This document shows, piece by piece, positions 31,073 through 41,947 of a stretch of DNA of 64,000 bases. Each line of letters opens with the position of its first letter. Within the stretch, counting starts at the first letter, position 1. Position numbers and translations under genes: made by a program. The stretch is from Ophiocordyceps camponoti-saundersi (nom. inval.) (taxonomy: Eukaryota; Ascomycota; Sordariomycetes; Hypocreales; Ophiocordycipitaceae): contig PDHQ01000022.1 of NCBI GenBank assembly GCA_003339415.1, positions 62,001 through 126,000 on the forward strand, given 5' to 3'. The notes beneath the pieces are model-generated. The model was given only the letters and a program-made list of their open reading frames with translations, did not search any database and was not told where the DNA came from.

Positions 31073-32833
31073 CTAGACACGGCGCCTTGAGCTGCCATGG
31101 TCTAGCTCGTACATTTGCTCGCCGTAACCCGGTAGCTCGGTGAATCTGGGTTGGTGTGTGCTGATAGTTATAGGGGCATGATGATAATCGGATGGAGTCA
31201 AATGGTTCTGTGCGAATCCATCGACTTCCACTGGACCGTGTTTTAGCTCCAGTCCCGACTGCTGCTGCTGCTGCTGCTGCTGGAGGCCATCGATTCCAGC
31301 GCCTTGATCTACTGCCGTCCTTTGCTGTCGAGTCTCGCGTCTCCAGAGGAAAAGGCCTCCCAGGACGAGAGCCAATCCAACGAGTCCGGCTCCAACCCCT
31401 ATTCCTACTTTAGCCCCAGACGAGAGGCCGGCATTCTCAGCATCGGATTGCTGTGTCGAACTTGCGTTGGCAGACAGCCCGCCTCGGTGGTTTCTAGCCA
31501 GCTCCGCCCAGACGCCGTTCCAAGTTGATGCCCAGTCGGAATTATCGCTGTAGATGGTCCTGTCGCTTGGTAGTATGTCTGCCGGGTTGGCAGACGACGG
31601 CGATGCCGGTCCGGGTGCCTGAGCCAACCACCATCTTCGTGACTCCCAGTTGGCGCTGAGAAAGGCATCCTGGAAGAATACCTTGCCGAGGATATACATG
31701 CCTCTACCACCCGTGTGGCAAGGCAAGTAAGGAGCCGACTTCATCACCAGTGGAGGATCCAGGGTGAGGTTGAGATGCTGAAAAGGGATGTTTATCGTCA
31801 AGCTATCGGCTTGACTCGTGATTGTGAAGCTGAGGACTGAAGCTGAGTTGATAATGTCGTGATACTTGGCATCGTTGGTGTTCCACATGTATAAACCCAG
31901 CGCTGGGTTGTACGTGACGGGGAGGCTGGCCGCGATGGAGTCGCAAGTCGACTTGGGTAGGGTCATATAGGGACTGCATGGATCCAGGTGAAGGCGGAGG
32001 CCAATTTCCAGCGACGAGTTGCCGGCAGCGAGGAGGCCATCCTTGACGCGGAAGCCGAAGGGCGATTTTCCTTGAACTACCCGGATGCCAATATCTCTGA
32101 GGTTGGTATTATATGTAAAGTAGCCGTCAAAGCCAAGAATATTCCCAATCGCTCGACTCCGGTCGTATCCTCCGTATAGCAAAGAACCCGTTACGCTCGA
32201 GCCCGGAACGGCTGAACCAAGGTGCATGCCGAAGGAGCTCGAGGCAGTGATGTTATGATTCGAGAGGTACCATGGGATCGTGGTTGAGTTGATGACTTGT
32301 CCCCCAGAGGAATGAAGGCTGAAGTTCGCGACTGGTGCCCCGAGGCTGAGACAGCCGGCGAAAAGGGGGTACCGAGCGCCCCCTGGATAGACGACCATCT
32401 GAGAGTCCAACAGACTCATCGACACTCGAGGAATGGGCCCGGAGCCGAAGCTCATGTCGAAATCATCCATAAACATATCGACATCAGGTCCCTCGACCAC
32501 GGACCCGTACATAAATTCCTGAGCGCCCGAATGCCCGGCGTAGCTGTGTTGAAGCGCCTTGCTCATTTGGTAAGCACCGCCTGGACAATGGCTGATGGAA
32601 CTGTTTAGACGGCAGTAGTCGGTCGTGATGACCCAGGTCTGCCACCTACGACCTGGGAAGAGGGCGATGGGGTCTTGGCGAATGCCAATCATGACTTCGA
32701 CGGCGTTCCAAGGCCCATCCGGGCCGATGGGCTTGCTGTGCCATCGCACTGCTTTCGGCTCTGGAGCGAGGACGGGAAGGGCTACTTGCAGTAGAAGTAC
32801 TACCAGACAGCGAAGTCGAGAATCGACTGTCAT
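31073..32833 (-). CDS. Aspartic-protease-like membrane protein lacking both catalytic motifs
   Basis: Intronless, 586 aa. A signal peptide (LVVLLLQVALPVLA) is followed by a pepsin-like two-lobed region (VEVMIGIRQDPIALFPGRRW; FAGCLSLG; YGGYDRSRAIG; ..LHLDPCSPYMTLPKSTCDSI..; ..ILGKVFFQDAFLSANW..), a Ser/Asn-rich linker, a membrane helix near residue 470 (VGIGVGAGLVGLALVLGGLFLW) and a cytosolic tail with poly-Gln. In active family A1 enzymes each lobe carries a DTG/DSG catalytic Asp; here the first site is replaced by ITTDYC and the second by LDPCSP. It is probably a non-catalytic paralog, perhaps a wall-anchored binding or sensor protein (inference). Confidence 0.8.
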   Translation of the reverse strand: MTVDSRLRCLVVLLLQVALPVLAPEPKAVRWHSKPIGPDGPWNAVEVMIGIRQDPIALFPGRRWQTWVITTDYCRLNSSISHCPGGAYQMSKALQHSYAGHSGAQEFMYGSVVEGPDVDMFMDDFDMSFGSGPIPRVSMSLLDSQMVVYPGGARYPLFAGCLSLGAPVANFSLHSSGGQVINSTTIPWYLSNHNITASSSFGMHLGSAVPGSSVTGSLLYGGYDRSRAIGNILGFDGYFTYNTNLRDIGIRVVQGKSPFGFRVKDGLLAAGNSSLEIGLRLHLDPCSPYMTLPKSTCDSIAASLPVTYNPALGLYMWNTNDAKYHDIINSASVLSFTITSQADSLTINIPFQHLNLTLDPPLVMKSAPYLPCHTGGRGMYILGKVFFQDAFLSANWESRRWWLAQAPGPASPSSANPADILPSDRTIYSDNSDWASTWNGVWAELARNHRGGLSANASSTQQSDAENAGLSSGAKVGIGVGAGLVGLALVLGGLFLWRRETRQQRTAVDQGAGIDGLQQQQQQQQSGLELKHGPVEVDGFAQNHLTPSDYHHAPITISTHQPRFTELPGYGEQMYELDHGSSRRRV

Positions 32834-34138
32834 GATGATGTTCGACGAGGGAACAAGATGCCCCTATTGGGAGGAACGGGTCTGTTCCGATTGCATTGGG
32901 GCGAAGAGAGCGAGTGCGATAAATACCCCCCTACCGTGCTCCGGGACCAACCATCCCCTACACCTCTTAGCAGAGAAAGCCTCGTAACATGTTGCCGCCA
33001 CGACGAGGAGCAGGGATCTCGACCAGTGAAAGTGTGTATCGAATCCGATGAACCACGCTCGCACGGTGAGTAAGTCAAGCCGTTGCCCCGAGACTTTACA
33101 TGTATGCGTGCATGTGTGTGTGTATCATCCGTAAACGCCACCTGCGGACACGATGCGGACATATAACATATAATCCGTACGGATGCATAGGTTTAGTATG
33201 TGTGTTTCAGGCTCGATTTGTTTCTCCTTGCTTGATCTTACTGCTCTATCCTCCGTAACCCTGCGCGGGAACTGACGCAGCGGAATATAACGATGAACTG
33301 TCCAAGGGTGTTTAGCCGTCTTCCACTCCTGTTGAACATGTTATGATACATGTCAAATGCGATCGATGCACCGGAACGGGCCGCTCACAGTTGACAGACT
33401 ACCATGCAACCATTTGATAGTATAACAACATCTATGCATACATACAAAGAGCTTCAACCCAATGCCGTCAACATCTTTCCTTCAACAACTCTCTCATCTT
33501 TCATCTCCCCAGCCAAGAAGTAAACGGTAGTCAAAGGTCAGTCAGTTTGGACTGGTTCTTCTTAGTTCCCGCCCTGTAAAAAGCAAAAACCAGCCCCCAA
33601 CGGTATCGAAACCTGTTGGTCACGGAACAGTTTTCTGGCTGAGGCAGTGAAACAGAAGCTGAAGTGAACGGACCTCCTATTGGCCGCCTCGGGGTAACAC
33701 CAATGTCACGGTAATAAGCGCTGGGCGGGCTGCCTCCGTTCAGTCTGTGAATCTTGAGGTAGCCCATCATGACGGTACTACGGTAGAGACGAGCCGCTGT
33801 TGCATGTACATACATACTTCACATACCTATGTAAAGCCCTCTCTCGAGTCTTGATGCCGTTTATAGACAGCTGCTTGCTCGGCACACCGTCATCATTTGT
33901 ATCATTACACATGATGGCTGTGTGCAGATACAAAGCCTTCACCATGCACGTATTATTCGTTTACTCAGTTCGTTACACGGCCAACCAACCAAGCACCTAC
34001 CCTTCATCTCCGCCTCTCCACTGCCCTTCTCCTTTCTACACACTTGTCGACCCTTTCAGCCTCCTCTCGACTCTTTCCACCTCTTCTGAAACCATGCCAT
34101 CCTATTAACCGCCATGACTTCCTAAAGCTTCCTTCGTC
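32834..34138. other. Divergent intergenic region
   Basis: No supported gene. It includes TG/TGTA repeats at about 33100-33125, an ATCCGTACGGAT palindrome at 33173-33184 and (CATA)n at about 33433-33445 and 33807-33818. It separates the divergent aspartic-protease-like and GT8 genes. Confidence 0.45.
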
Positions 34139-35438
34139 ATGGCTACGAGACTCCGACATGTCCTCCAAATCTTCCGCTTCCCTCAAGATGCCACTCTCGG
34201 TCCGACCTCGCCCGGAGGTCGTCCCAGCCTCTGCGGCATACTCTCTTCACGCTGGCTTCGTCTCATCACAACGGCTGCCATAACCGGCCTCATAGTCCTA
34301 CTTCTTCTCCTCGGCCGAAACTACGACGCCTTGCCAAGAGTGCCGTCCTGGCCTCGACCCAAGACAGATAACCTTCTTCTACAACCGGAAACCAACACTG
34401 CTGGCCACGCCGCCGACGTCGACTGGTCCAAGTTCGCATACACGCAATATGTTACCAACAGCGAGTACTTGTGCAACTCGGTCATGCTGTTTGAAATCCT
34501 GCATCGACTGGGCAGCAAAGCCGACCGCGTCATGATGTATCCCTCTCATATGGTCTCTCCTACTGCGCAAGCGGCCGATACAGACGACGGGAAGTTATTG
34601 GTCAAGGCTCGTGATGATTATAGTGTTCGTCTGGTTCCTATAGAGGTACAGCACAGGACAAGTGCCGACAGTAGTCAACCCCTTTCTCCTTTCCTCTACT
34701 CCCCTTGATTACTCTTCACTCTGAAACTGACAATGGGCTTCTCACAAGCTACTTGGGCCGATTCCTTCACCAAATTACTCGCCTTTAACCAAACACAATA
34801 CAACCGAGTGCTATCTCTCGATTCCGACGCCGTCATCATGCAGACAATGGACGAGCTGTTCCTCCTCCCGCCTTGTCCCGTCGCCATGCCCCGAGCATAC
34901 TGGCTCTACCCCGAAAAGAAGATTCTCTCCTCGCAGCTCATGCTCGTCCAACCGAGCAAGGCCGAGTTCGAACGAGTCATGGAAAAGATCAACAACGCCA
35001 AGAGCAAGGACTACGACATGGAAATCGTAAACGACCTGTATCAAGACAGCGCCATGATCCTCCCGCATCGTCCCTACGATCTTCTAACGGCTGAGTTTCG
35101 CACGGATAACCACGTCAACTACCTCGGCTCCGATAAAGAAGCGTGGGATCCGGTTGCCGTCTACAACGAGGCCAAGTTTGTCCACTTCTCCGACTGGCCG
35201 GTTCCCAAGCCGTGGATCGCCATGTCTGAACAAATGCGAGACGAGAAGCAGCCTAAATGTCGTAACAAGGATGGGGTCGAGCAGTGCGTTGAAAGGGATT
35301 TCTGGAATGGTTTCTACGATGATTTCCGGAAGCGTCGGGAGGTGAGTTCGTGACTGAGTTGCAGAAACAAGTGCCTCTGCTAACTTGAAGCAGCGTGTAT
35401 GCCATGTCGAGAAGAAGACGCGTCGCAGCCGTGAATAG
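34139..35438 (+). CDS. Type II membrane glycosyltransferase, GT8 family (glucose N-acetyltransferase 1-like)
   Basis: Three exons: 34139-34670, 34749-35341 and 35394-35438; 389 aa. An N-terminal cytosolic part is followed by one membrane helix (about residues 44-61, TTAAITGLIVLLLLLGR) and a lumenal domain. That domain has FAYTQYVTNSEYLCNSVMLF, TWADSFTKLLAFNQTQYNRV, and the metal/nucleotide-sugar DxD in LSLDSDAVI, then FRTDNHVNYLGSD and FVHFSDWPVPKPW. This matches the fungal GT8 proteins related to yeast Gnt1, Golgi enzymes that add GlcNAc to mannans. The donor and acceptor here are inferred only. The first donor site (GTAGTC) is chosen because it gives VQHRTSADTTWADSF in frame. Confidence 0.85.
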
Positions 35439-36095
35439 TCCTTTCGATACGATACGAGCGTACATACATACCCATCTACTACGTGCAGGATCATGAGAAA
35501 CAGCAGCGCTGACTTGGATGCCTTGTTTTCAGGCTCAAGGCGTGCTAGGATAGCACAATAACGAGGGAAATGGGTTGGTTATACAGACATGTCGTCACAA
35601 CATCGCTGGAGTATCGGCGCAACATCTATCTCTATCTCTCTCTCTCTCTCTCTCGCCGCTTTCGTTTATTCGCCATATAGAGCTTCCAGACACAGGTCGG
35701 ATAAGCAACTGATTTTCGCAAGGGCATGGCAATGTCCATAACCAGCTTTCAAACCGACTTCTTCCGTTCTGTGAAGCCTTAGTTTCCCCCCCCTCGTCAG
35801 CCACTTTCTTCTGCCTCTTAGGTGCATATGATAAGCCCCTTGCTTAGCAAGTGAGGCTTCCTCAGACACCATGTTCGATGACGTATCACGCTCAGTAGAC
35901 TGAGGCATCTAGAAGCTAACTCATGTAGGCTTTCCCCCACCCCAACATACGCCATTGAGTCGACGGTTGATGCCCGATGGTTGGCAGGGTATTAAGAAGA
36001 GAACGAAAGGAGTCCAGAGTAACAGCTGCAACGAGACTCTTCTCCCTTCTCCTCCGCCAAGCCGGTCATTCAGCTCCCCCTATCATCTCTTCACC
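35439..36095. other. Intergenic region and promoter/leader of the gasdermin-like candidate
   Basis: No gene. A (CT)n run lies at about 35629-35652. An in-frame ATG at 35955 exists upstream of the 36096 start, but the intervening codons read like a leader (Ser/Pro-rich), so the later ATG is preferred. Confidence 0.45.
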
Positions 36096-36974
36096 ATGGC
36101 GAGCAACACCTGGTTCCTCCCCCCGGACTTCACCTTTCTCCCCGATGGACAAATCGCTCTGGGCAGGATCATCTCCGATCCCCGACGACCGACCGCCACG
36201 CTGGCCTCACTCAGCGATCACCCGACCATCAAGCTCCCAGAAATCAAGTCAGTCGTCGAGAAGAACCACGTCTTCTCAGCGGAGAAGAGCCGGACGTTCG
36301 GGCTGGGAATGCTGGCTAGACTTCTCGGCATCGCCAATGCAGATGCAAGGACCGACTTGTCATGGTATAAGAACAAGTCCTTCAGCCCCGTCGATCACGA
36401 GGTGCGCTCCTACAACGGACCGTTCAACTCAGACACTCTCAAGGCTATCGCAGCCGTCGACGAGGTCAAGAGCTACATGAATGGAGGGCATTTCGGGAAG
36501 CGCTACGTGTACATCATGTCTGGTGTTCGCATCGCACTGCAACCCATGAAGATTACCGACGAACAAGGGAGGAAGACGGGCGTTTCTCTCGGCGGTTCGG
36601 GCTCTATCCCCGCCGGCGCCGTGCCGGTCGGAACGGGGGCGAACATTTTCGGGAGTGGAGAAGACTCGAAGAAGGAGGGCTACGAGACGGCCTCTGGCAT
36701 CGTGCTTTCATATCGACTGCATGTGATTCGTCCGAAGAGTAAAGTTGTCGAGGCCGAGCTGTTGATGAATAGGACGGCAACGTACGTCGCCGAAACTATC
36801 ATCGACAACGACGACGAGATGGAGGCTGTCGAGGTGAACGAGGAGGTTCTACGGCGAGACCTGGATTTGGGGCCGGAAGCTTACAAGGAGGAGGAGGGGG
36901 TCGAGCTGGGAGATGACGAGGCTTATGTTGTTATACGCCCTGCCAGTACGAAGGAGGTACAGTTGACGGCCTGA
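36096..36974 (+). CDS. Candidate gasdermin-like (RCD-1/HET-Q1-type) cell-death protein
   Basis: Intronless, 292 aa, no signal peptide or classical membrane helix. It starts MASNTWFLPPDFTFLPDG, then IALGRIISDPRRPTATLASL, a basic/hydrophobic middle (FGLGMLARLLGIANA, 68-82), DHEVRSYNGPFNSDTLKAIA (100-119), HFGKRYVYIMSGVRIA (132-147) and a Gly/Ser-rich loop (164-190). The last 60 residues are strongly acidic. From memory, the N-terminal WFLP..G.I.LG.II..P..PT pattern, the FGKRPVYIVSGLR-like block and the length resemble fungal gasdermin-like proteins RCD-1 of Neurospora and HET-Q1 of Podospora, which form membrane pores in allorecognition death. This is a pattern match, not a search result. No protease gene like HET-Q2 is adjacent. 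Start at 36096 by family-like N-terminus. Confidence 0.55.
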   Translation: MASNTWFLPPDFTFLPDGQIALGRIISDPRRPTATLASLSDHPTIKLPEIKSVVEKNHVFSAEKSRTFGLGMLARLLGIANADARTDLSWYKNKSFSPVDHEVRSYNGPFNSDTLKAIAAVDEVKSYMNGGHFGKRYVYIMSGVRIALQPMKITDEQGRKTGVSLGGSGSIPAGAVPVGTGANIFGSGEDSKKEGYETASGIVLSYRLHVIRPKSKVVEAELLMNRTATYVAETIIDNDDEMEAVEVNEEVLRRDLDLGPEAYKEEEGVELGDDEAYVVIRPASTKEVQLTA

Positions 36975-38371
36975 CGGGTTTTGCATTGCTTAGAGGCATA
37001 TATGGATATATTGTCAGTTTCTCATGTCTCACGCTCAGGTGCAGCGTCATATTCCTTGGTTGTGTCAGACGCATCCTGGTTATCCTGCCTGCTGATCTCG
37101 AGTTCGTCAAGTATAAAATCGACTTGTCGATATAAAAGAGGAAATATCGTGTTGGTAATTCTTTTAATCCACTTCCAGTCAAGCAAGACCGAGCTTAGGG
37201 AGCGACAGGGAGAACCCCTTTTAGGCCTAGGAAGGCCATCCCAGTCACGAGCCTCATGACCGGCTCGAAGACTTATTCGGCATTGTTGGTCACTGGTGTA
37301 TAACACCCGCTAGACCAACTTCCCCGCCGAGTGTTGCTTGATGGCAACATGTCGCTCAACTGGCAAGACAAGGATCAGCTCAATGGAAGTCCAGGCTGGC
37401 TAAAGCAGCATTGAAAGACGTCAGTAATAGTCTCCATTCACCAAGAAGAAAGAGGCTGAAGTAGGTGAATGTCTCGGAAAAGTACAGGCGTCTTACACCT
37501 TGAATACTTTGGCATCGTATTCAGAGCTGTTACGCGGTACCCGCGGCGTAGTCAGACAACTCCGATCCAAGTTAGTATCTTTACTCCAGGGGCTTCCTTG
37601 GATCTGACTGTGAAGATGTATCAGCGTCTGGCCGAGTGCATCCATATAGATCTTTAAATTGACAAGACCAACAAGGCCTTTTCACTGGATGGATCGTAAG
37701 GAGCAGCCGTTAGGTAACGCAGTCAAGCGAGTTCACCCCAGCAACGCTACGATCCTCCCTCCCTCGGGGCAATAGCATAAGCTTGCCATATACGGATGAC
37801 ACTACAACTCAGAGTACGGATATGCTGACGTGAACATGAAGTAGTAGTATGTCTCAGTACTCTGCCAACATGTGTAGATCCGTGTACAGCATGACGGACT
37901 TCGTCAGGGGCCAATAGATAAATCACCACCGGGCTTCACCAACACACAACACTTCTGAGCTACATGGCCACCAGCCATGTTGCTGCTGCTCCGTCTAAGC
38001 ACCGAGATAAGAAGTGGTTAATTACGCCTCTGTTTCATAGACTAGTCGACTCCTGACTTCTAGCCCCGGCACTAACACAGCGGACCGTCCCGGCGCCAAT
38101 CTCCCCCTTAGTCCGGAGAGCGTAACTGTAACGTCTTGACTGATAGACAGTATCCGTAGACTCCATTCGTCTTGTCTCTTCACCGACCAGACGTGACTTG
38201 ATAGGAACTAGATTCTTCAGCATCTTTGATCAACAAGATACCGCATGTCATCAGCCGTAATGCCACTTTGCTATAGATACTCAATAACGCTATGTCTTCG
38301 CATCCACACATAACTCATTCTATGTCTGACATCGCCGTCGTATTCTGGCTCGGCCTCGCATCCCCCTTCGC
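36975..38371. other. Gene-free convergent intergenic region
   Basis: No supported gene, repeat array or transposon remnant. Copies of a TACGGAT/ATCCGTA motif occur at about 37790, 37814 and 38151. It lies between the convergent gasdermin-like and chitinase genes. Confidence 0.45.
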
Positions 38372-39665
38372 CTACTTGAAGCCTTTCCTCAAGTTGTCGT
38401 ACTTGGTCTCCGGATATTCGACCACATTTTCCCTCTTTAGCAACGCTCCCTCTCCCCCAAGACACTCGACGGCCGTCGCAATGAGACTATCCTGCCCCTG
38501 CTTGTCCGCGCTCGACTCCCACCACATGACACCGCCGAGACCTCGTCGCTTGACGTAATCGGCCTTTTGCTTCGTCATCTTGGGCGAGTCGTAGCTCACG
38601 AGCTCTTTCGTATGCGTATTGTAACAGTATGTGGCGCCGGCCTTTTCGTCATAACGCTCCTCGGCTCCCTCTCGCGGCAGCTTCTTGTAGTCATAGACGC
38701 CGCGCTCCCAGGTGCCTTCGCCGACGCCGACGAAACTGTCGCCCGGGCCGTCAGTGTTCTCAAACGCACGTCCGTAAAGCGGCATGCCCATGACCAGCTT
38801 ATGAGGGGCCACTCCATGACCCAGGTAATGCTCCACGGCGGCCTCGGTCGAGAAGGGCGTGCACTGCGGGCGCTCGTGATTCGGAAACAGGTTCGCCTGG
38901 TGGCCGCTACGCTGATCCCACGAGCCGGCGTAGTCGTAAGCCATGAGGTTCCAAAAGTCCAGCTTCTTGTCCATGGCGCCAATGTCGAGCGTCTTGAAGT
39001 GCTGAGGACCGGCGGGACAAGCCACCGTAAGCTCGAAATGGGACCCGCCTCCCACTCTACCGGCGTATGCGTCTAGCTCATTGCGAACCTCGGTAAGGAG
39101 CTCCACGAAGTTCTTAGCCTCCCCCTCGTTCTGGGGATACTCCCAGTCGATATCAAGGCCATCGAAGCCGTACGTCTTGACCAGGTCGACGCTGGACTTT
39201 GCGAATCTTGAGCGGCCCTCGGGAGTGCTCGCGGGGCCCTTGAAGTTGGAGCTATATGTCCATCCACCTATGGAGAGCAGCACCTTGAGGTTACGATTGC
39301 GATGCTTGAGGAGGCCGAGCTGCTTCAGACAACCAAACAGGTTGTTTCCGGAATCGTTCCACGAATCGCCCTCCCAATGAATGTCCGTGTCGGCCCAGCC
39401 GTCGGTCAAGAACCTATTCCAGCTGGGTCAGCTAGTTTTGCTCATGGGAGCTGCGCCACTTACACTTCGCCGCTGTCGCCTTTCACGTTGGCAAAAGCAT
39501 AGAGCACATGGGTGAGTCTCTCCAGAGGAAGGTCCTGGGGACGATGTTTCCGGGCATAAATAGCCCTACCCCACGATATGTCAGTCCCATCCCTGTACGG
39601 GATCGCCGGAGTTGCGAGCTCACTCACCAGTTGACGAAATATGCCACAGATCTGAACTCAGGCAT
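38372..39665 (-). CDS. GH18 chitinase without a visible signal peptide
   Basis: Three exons on the minus strand: 39665-39628, 39565-39464 and 39413-38372; 393 aa. Motifs: [29 protein letters not shown] (SxGG), [11 protein letters not shown] (DxxDxDxE with catalytic Glu), [25 protein letters not shown] and [12 protein letters not shown]. These define a complete class V (subgroup A) chitinase that cleaves beta-1,4-GlcNAc polymers with retention via substrate assistance. The start [10 protein letters not shown] leads straight into the catalytic domain, so the enzyme appears cytosolic or non-classically secreted, unlike the secreted 42-kDa endochitinases. An undetected upstream exon coding a signal peptide cannot be ruled out. 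No chitin-binding module is present. Confidence 0.92.
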
Positions 39666-40075
39666 GTTCTTGGTGGTATGAGAAAGGAGACGACTGAAGA
39701 TTGCAACCAGAAAGCAGAGGAGGAGACAGCGGCTTAAAAGGACGTTCTGGGCTTGCAGAATCAGAAAGAGACGCAATTCTCAGACTCTGATGTAACAAGT
39801 GTGAGTCTTGCCGCACAGCTGAGAGGAGAGGCATCGCCCTAGGCCCTATGATCGCCTAGTTCCAGCGTTACCGCTCGAACTGACTCATGGATATGGAAAA
39901 AATACCCAGAAAAAGCAGCGAGGCCGGTGCAAAAGGCGGTCGAATTGGGTGGTTTGAGAGGTAGCAGTCTATGAACATGATGCTGAGACTCTGGGACCCT
40001 TGCAACTGTCTAAGCCTCACACCGACGCCTGTCCGGATTAGGTCATGCATCCCAGCAAGCGATCGAGGTGGCAGA

Positions 40076-40136
40076 GCACGTGATGCTATTGATGACGATT
40101 TATACAGTGCCAACTGTTAGCCCGCCGGCACGTGAG
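40076..40136. promoter_or_regulatory. Two CACGTG boxes upstream of NOP56
   Basis: CACGTG occurs at 40078-40083 (as CACGTGAT, i.e. ATCACGTG on the other strand) and at 40130-40135. They lie 171-230 bp before the NOP56 start and 410 bp or more from the chitinase start. A role in ribosome-biogenesis transcription is inferred. Confidence 0.45.
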
Positions 40137-40306
40137 ATCGGAATTACCTTTCAGCGAAGATTTCCCATCGTGGGGTGAAAAAAAAAATCGTGAGAAGGAA
40201 GAGGGAAAAATCCCACCAAGAGAGTTATCGCAAGCTCGCGCAGATCTAGTTGCTCCTACGGCCAGACAGCTCCAGAGTGCCCTCACAGGCCCCCGGACGA
40301 ATAACT

Positions 40307-41947
40307 ATGACGCACATTGACTTCGTCCTGTTCGAGGCTCCGGTTGGCTATGCCGTCTTCAAGGTGGTGCAACAGGCCGATGCAGTCGGTCTCAAGTTGA
40401 AGGAAGTCCAACAGGCCGCGACAGACCTCGCGCTGTTCGGCAAGATGGTCAAGCTGGTCAACTTCACACCTTTTGAGTAAGCAATTCTTCTGCGCGAATG
40501 CTGGTCTTTGCAGTTGCTTACTCTTCTTTACTCACAGTGGTCAAGCTGATGCCATCCTCAACATCAATGAGGTATCCGAAGGCATCTGTACCAGCCTCCT
40601 CCGCTCCGTCCTCGAACTCAACCTTCCCAAGACAAGTGGCAAGAAGACGAAGCTGGTTTTGGCTGTATCCGAAAAAGGCATCGCCGGTGCCATCAAGGCT
40701 GAGCTGCCGGGCCTCGAGTGCGAGACGGCCGAAACCTCTGAGGTGGTCGCTGATATCATCCGTGGCATTCGCTACTTCGCCGAAAAACTCATCGACAGCC
40801 TGCAGCCGGGCGACATAGAAAAGGCCTGTCTGGGAATGGCACATGCCTACTCTCGTGCCAAGGTTAAGTTTAGCTCGACCAGGAATGACAATCACATCAT
40901 CCAGGCCAATGCCATTATTGAGAGCCAAGACAAGAGCCTCAACCAGTTCTTCATGCGTGTCAGGGAATGGTACGGCTGGCACTTTCCTGAGCTCATCAAG
41001 ATTGTCTCGGATAACCTCACCTATGCCAAGCTTGTCCTGGCTATCGGAAACAAGAAGACACTGACCGATGGCCACCTCGACGACCTGGCCGCCGTTGTCG
41101 GTGAGGACGGCAACAAGGCGCAGGCCATCATCGACGCCGCCAAGGTTTCTATGGGGGTCGATATTAGCGAGGAGGATCTGGAAATCTTGTTGGGGCTCAC
41201 CCGCCGCGTTGTCCAGCAGGCTGAGAACCGACGGTCAACCTCAAACTACCTCGACGAAAAGCTGTCTGTAGTTGCTCCCAACCTACAAGCCCTCGTCGGC
41301 ACCACATTGAGCGCCCGCCTCATTTCGCAGGCGGGCTCTCTTAACAACTTGGCCAAGAGCCCGGCTTCGACTCTACAAATTATGGGAGCGGAGAAAGCCC
41401 TGTTCCGGGCCTTGAAGAATAAGAGCAACACTCCGAAATATGGCATCATCTATCACAGCAGCTTCGTCGGTAAAGCGGCTTCGCGCGACAAAGGCCGAAT
41501 TTCTAGGTACGTCGCTAACAAGTGCAGCATGGCTTGCCGCATCGACAATTTCTCGGTCGAGCCATCAACTCGCTACGGCGAAGCTTTCAAAAACCAAGTC
41601 AACGAGCGGTTGGAGTTTTACGCGACAGGGAAAACCCCGAGAAAAAACCTAGTGGTCGTCGTACGTACGGCCCAGCTCCCTCGTGTATTCTGTCAGCTAA
41701 CGCATACCAGAACGAGGTAGTCTCATCTATGGGCGGAGACGCCCACAAGGACAGCGACGATGAGATGGAAGACGCCCCAGTGCCGACGTCGGCGAAAAAG
41801 GAGAAGAAGGAGAAGACAAAGGACAAGAAGGAGAAAAAGGAGAAGAAAGAGAAGTCGAGCGACAAGAAGCGAAAGGTCGACAAAGATGCTGAAGACGGCG
41901 AAAAGAAGAAGAAGAAGAGAAAGTCGAAATCCGGCAACGAGGACTAG
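40307..41947 (+). CDS. NOP56: Box C/D snoRNP core protein NOP56
   Basis: Three exons: 40307-40476, 40538-41660 and 41711-41947; 509 aa. The N-terminal NOP5NT domain (MTHIDFVLFEAPVGYAVFKV) is followed by the NOSIC and Nop domains (REWYGWHFPELIKIVSDN; LISQAGSLNNLAKSPASTLQ; then IMGAEKALFRALKN and GRISRYVANKCSMACRID). These mark NOP56 rather than NOP58, which lacks the LFEAP-GYA start and has a different coiled-coil. With NOP58, fibrillarin and SNU13 it forms the nucleolar box C/D particle that guides rRNA 2'-O-methylation and processing. The tail is a Lys/Glu/Asp-rich KKE/D region (KKEKKEKTKDKKEKKEKK), typical of nucleolar NOP proteins. The third intron-free stretch includes the acidic NEVVSSMGGDAHKDSDDEME. 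Confidence 0.97.

Noticed and set aside
27302..32833. Secondary-metabolite cluster around the P450
   Set aside because: No polyketide synthase, peptide synthetase, terpene cyclase, transporter or cluster regulator lies nearby; the neighbours are a coiled-coil protein and an aspartic-protease-like protein.
35955..36095. N-terminal extension of the gasdermin-like candidate from an upstream in-frame ATG
   Set aside because: The extra 47 residues look like a translated leader (Ser/Pro-rich), whereas MASNTWFLPP is the family-like start.
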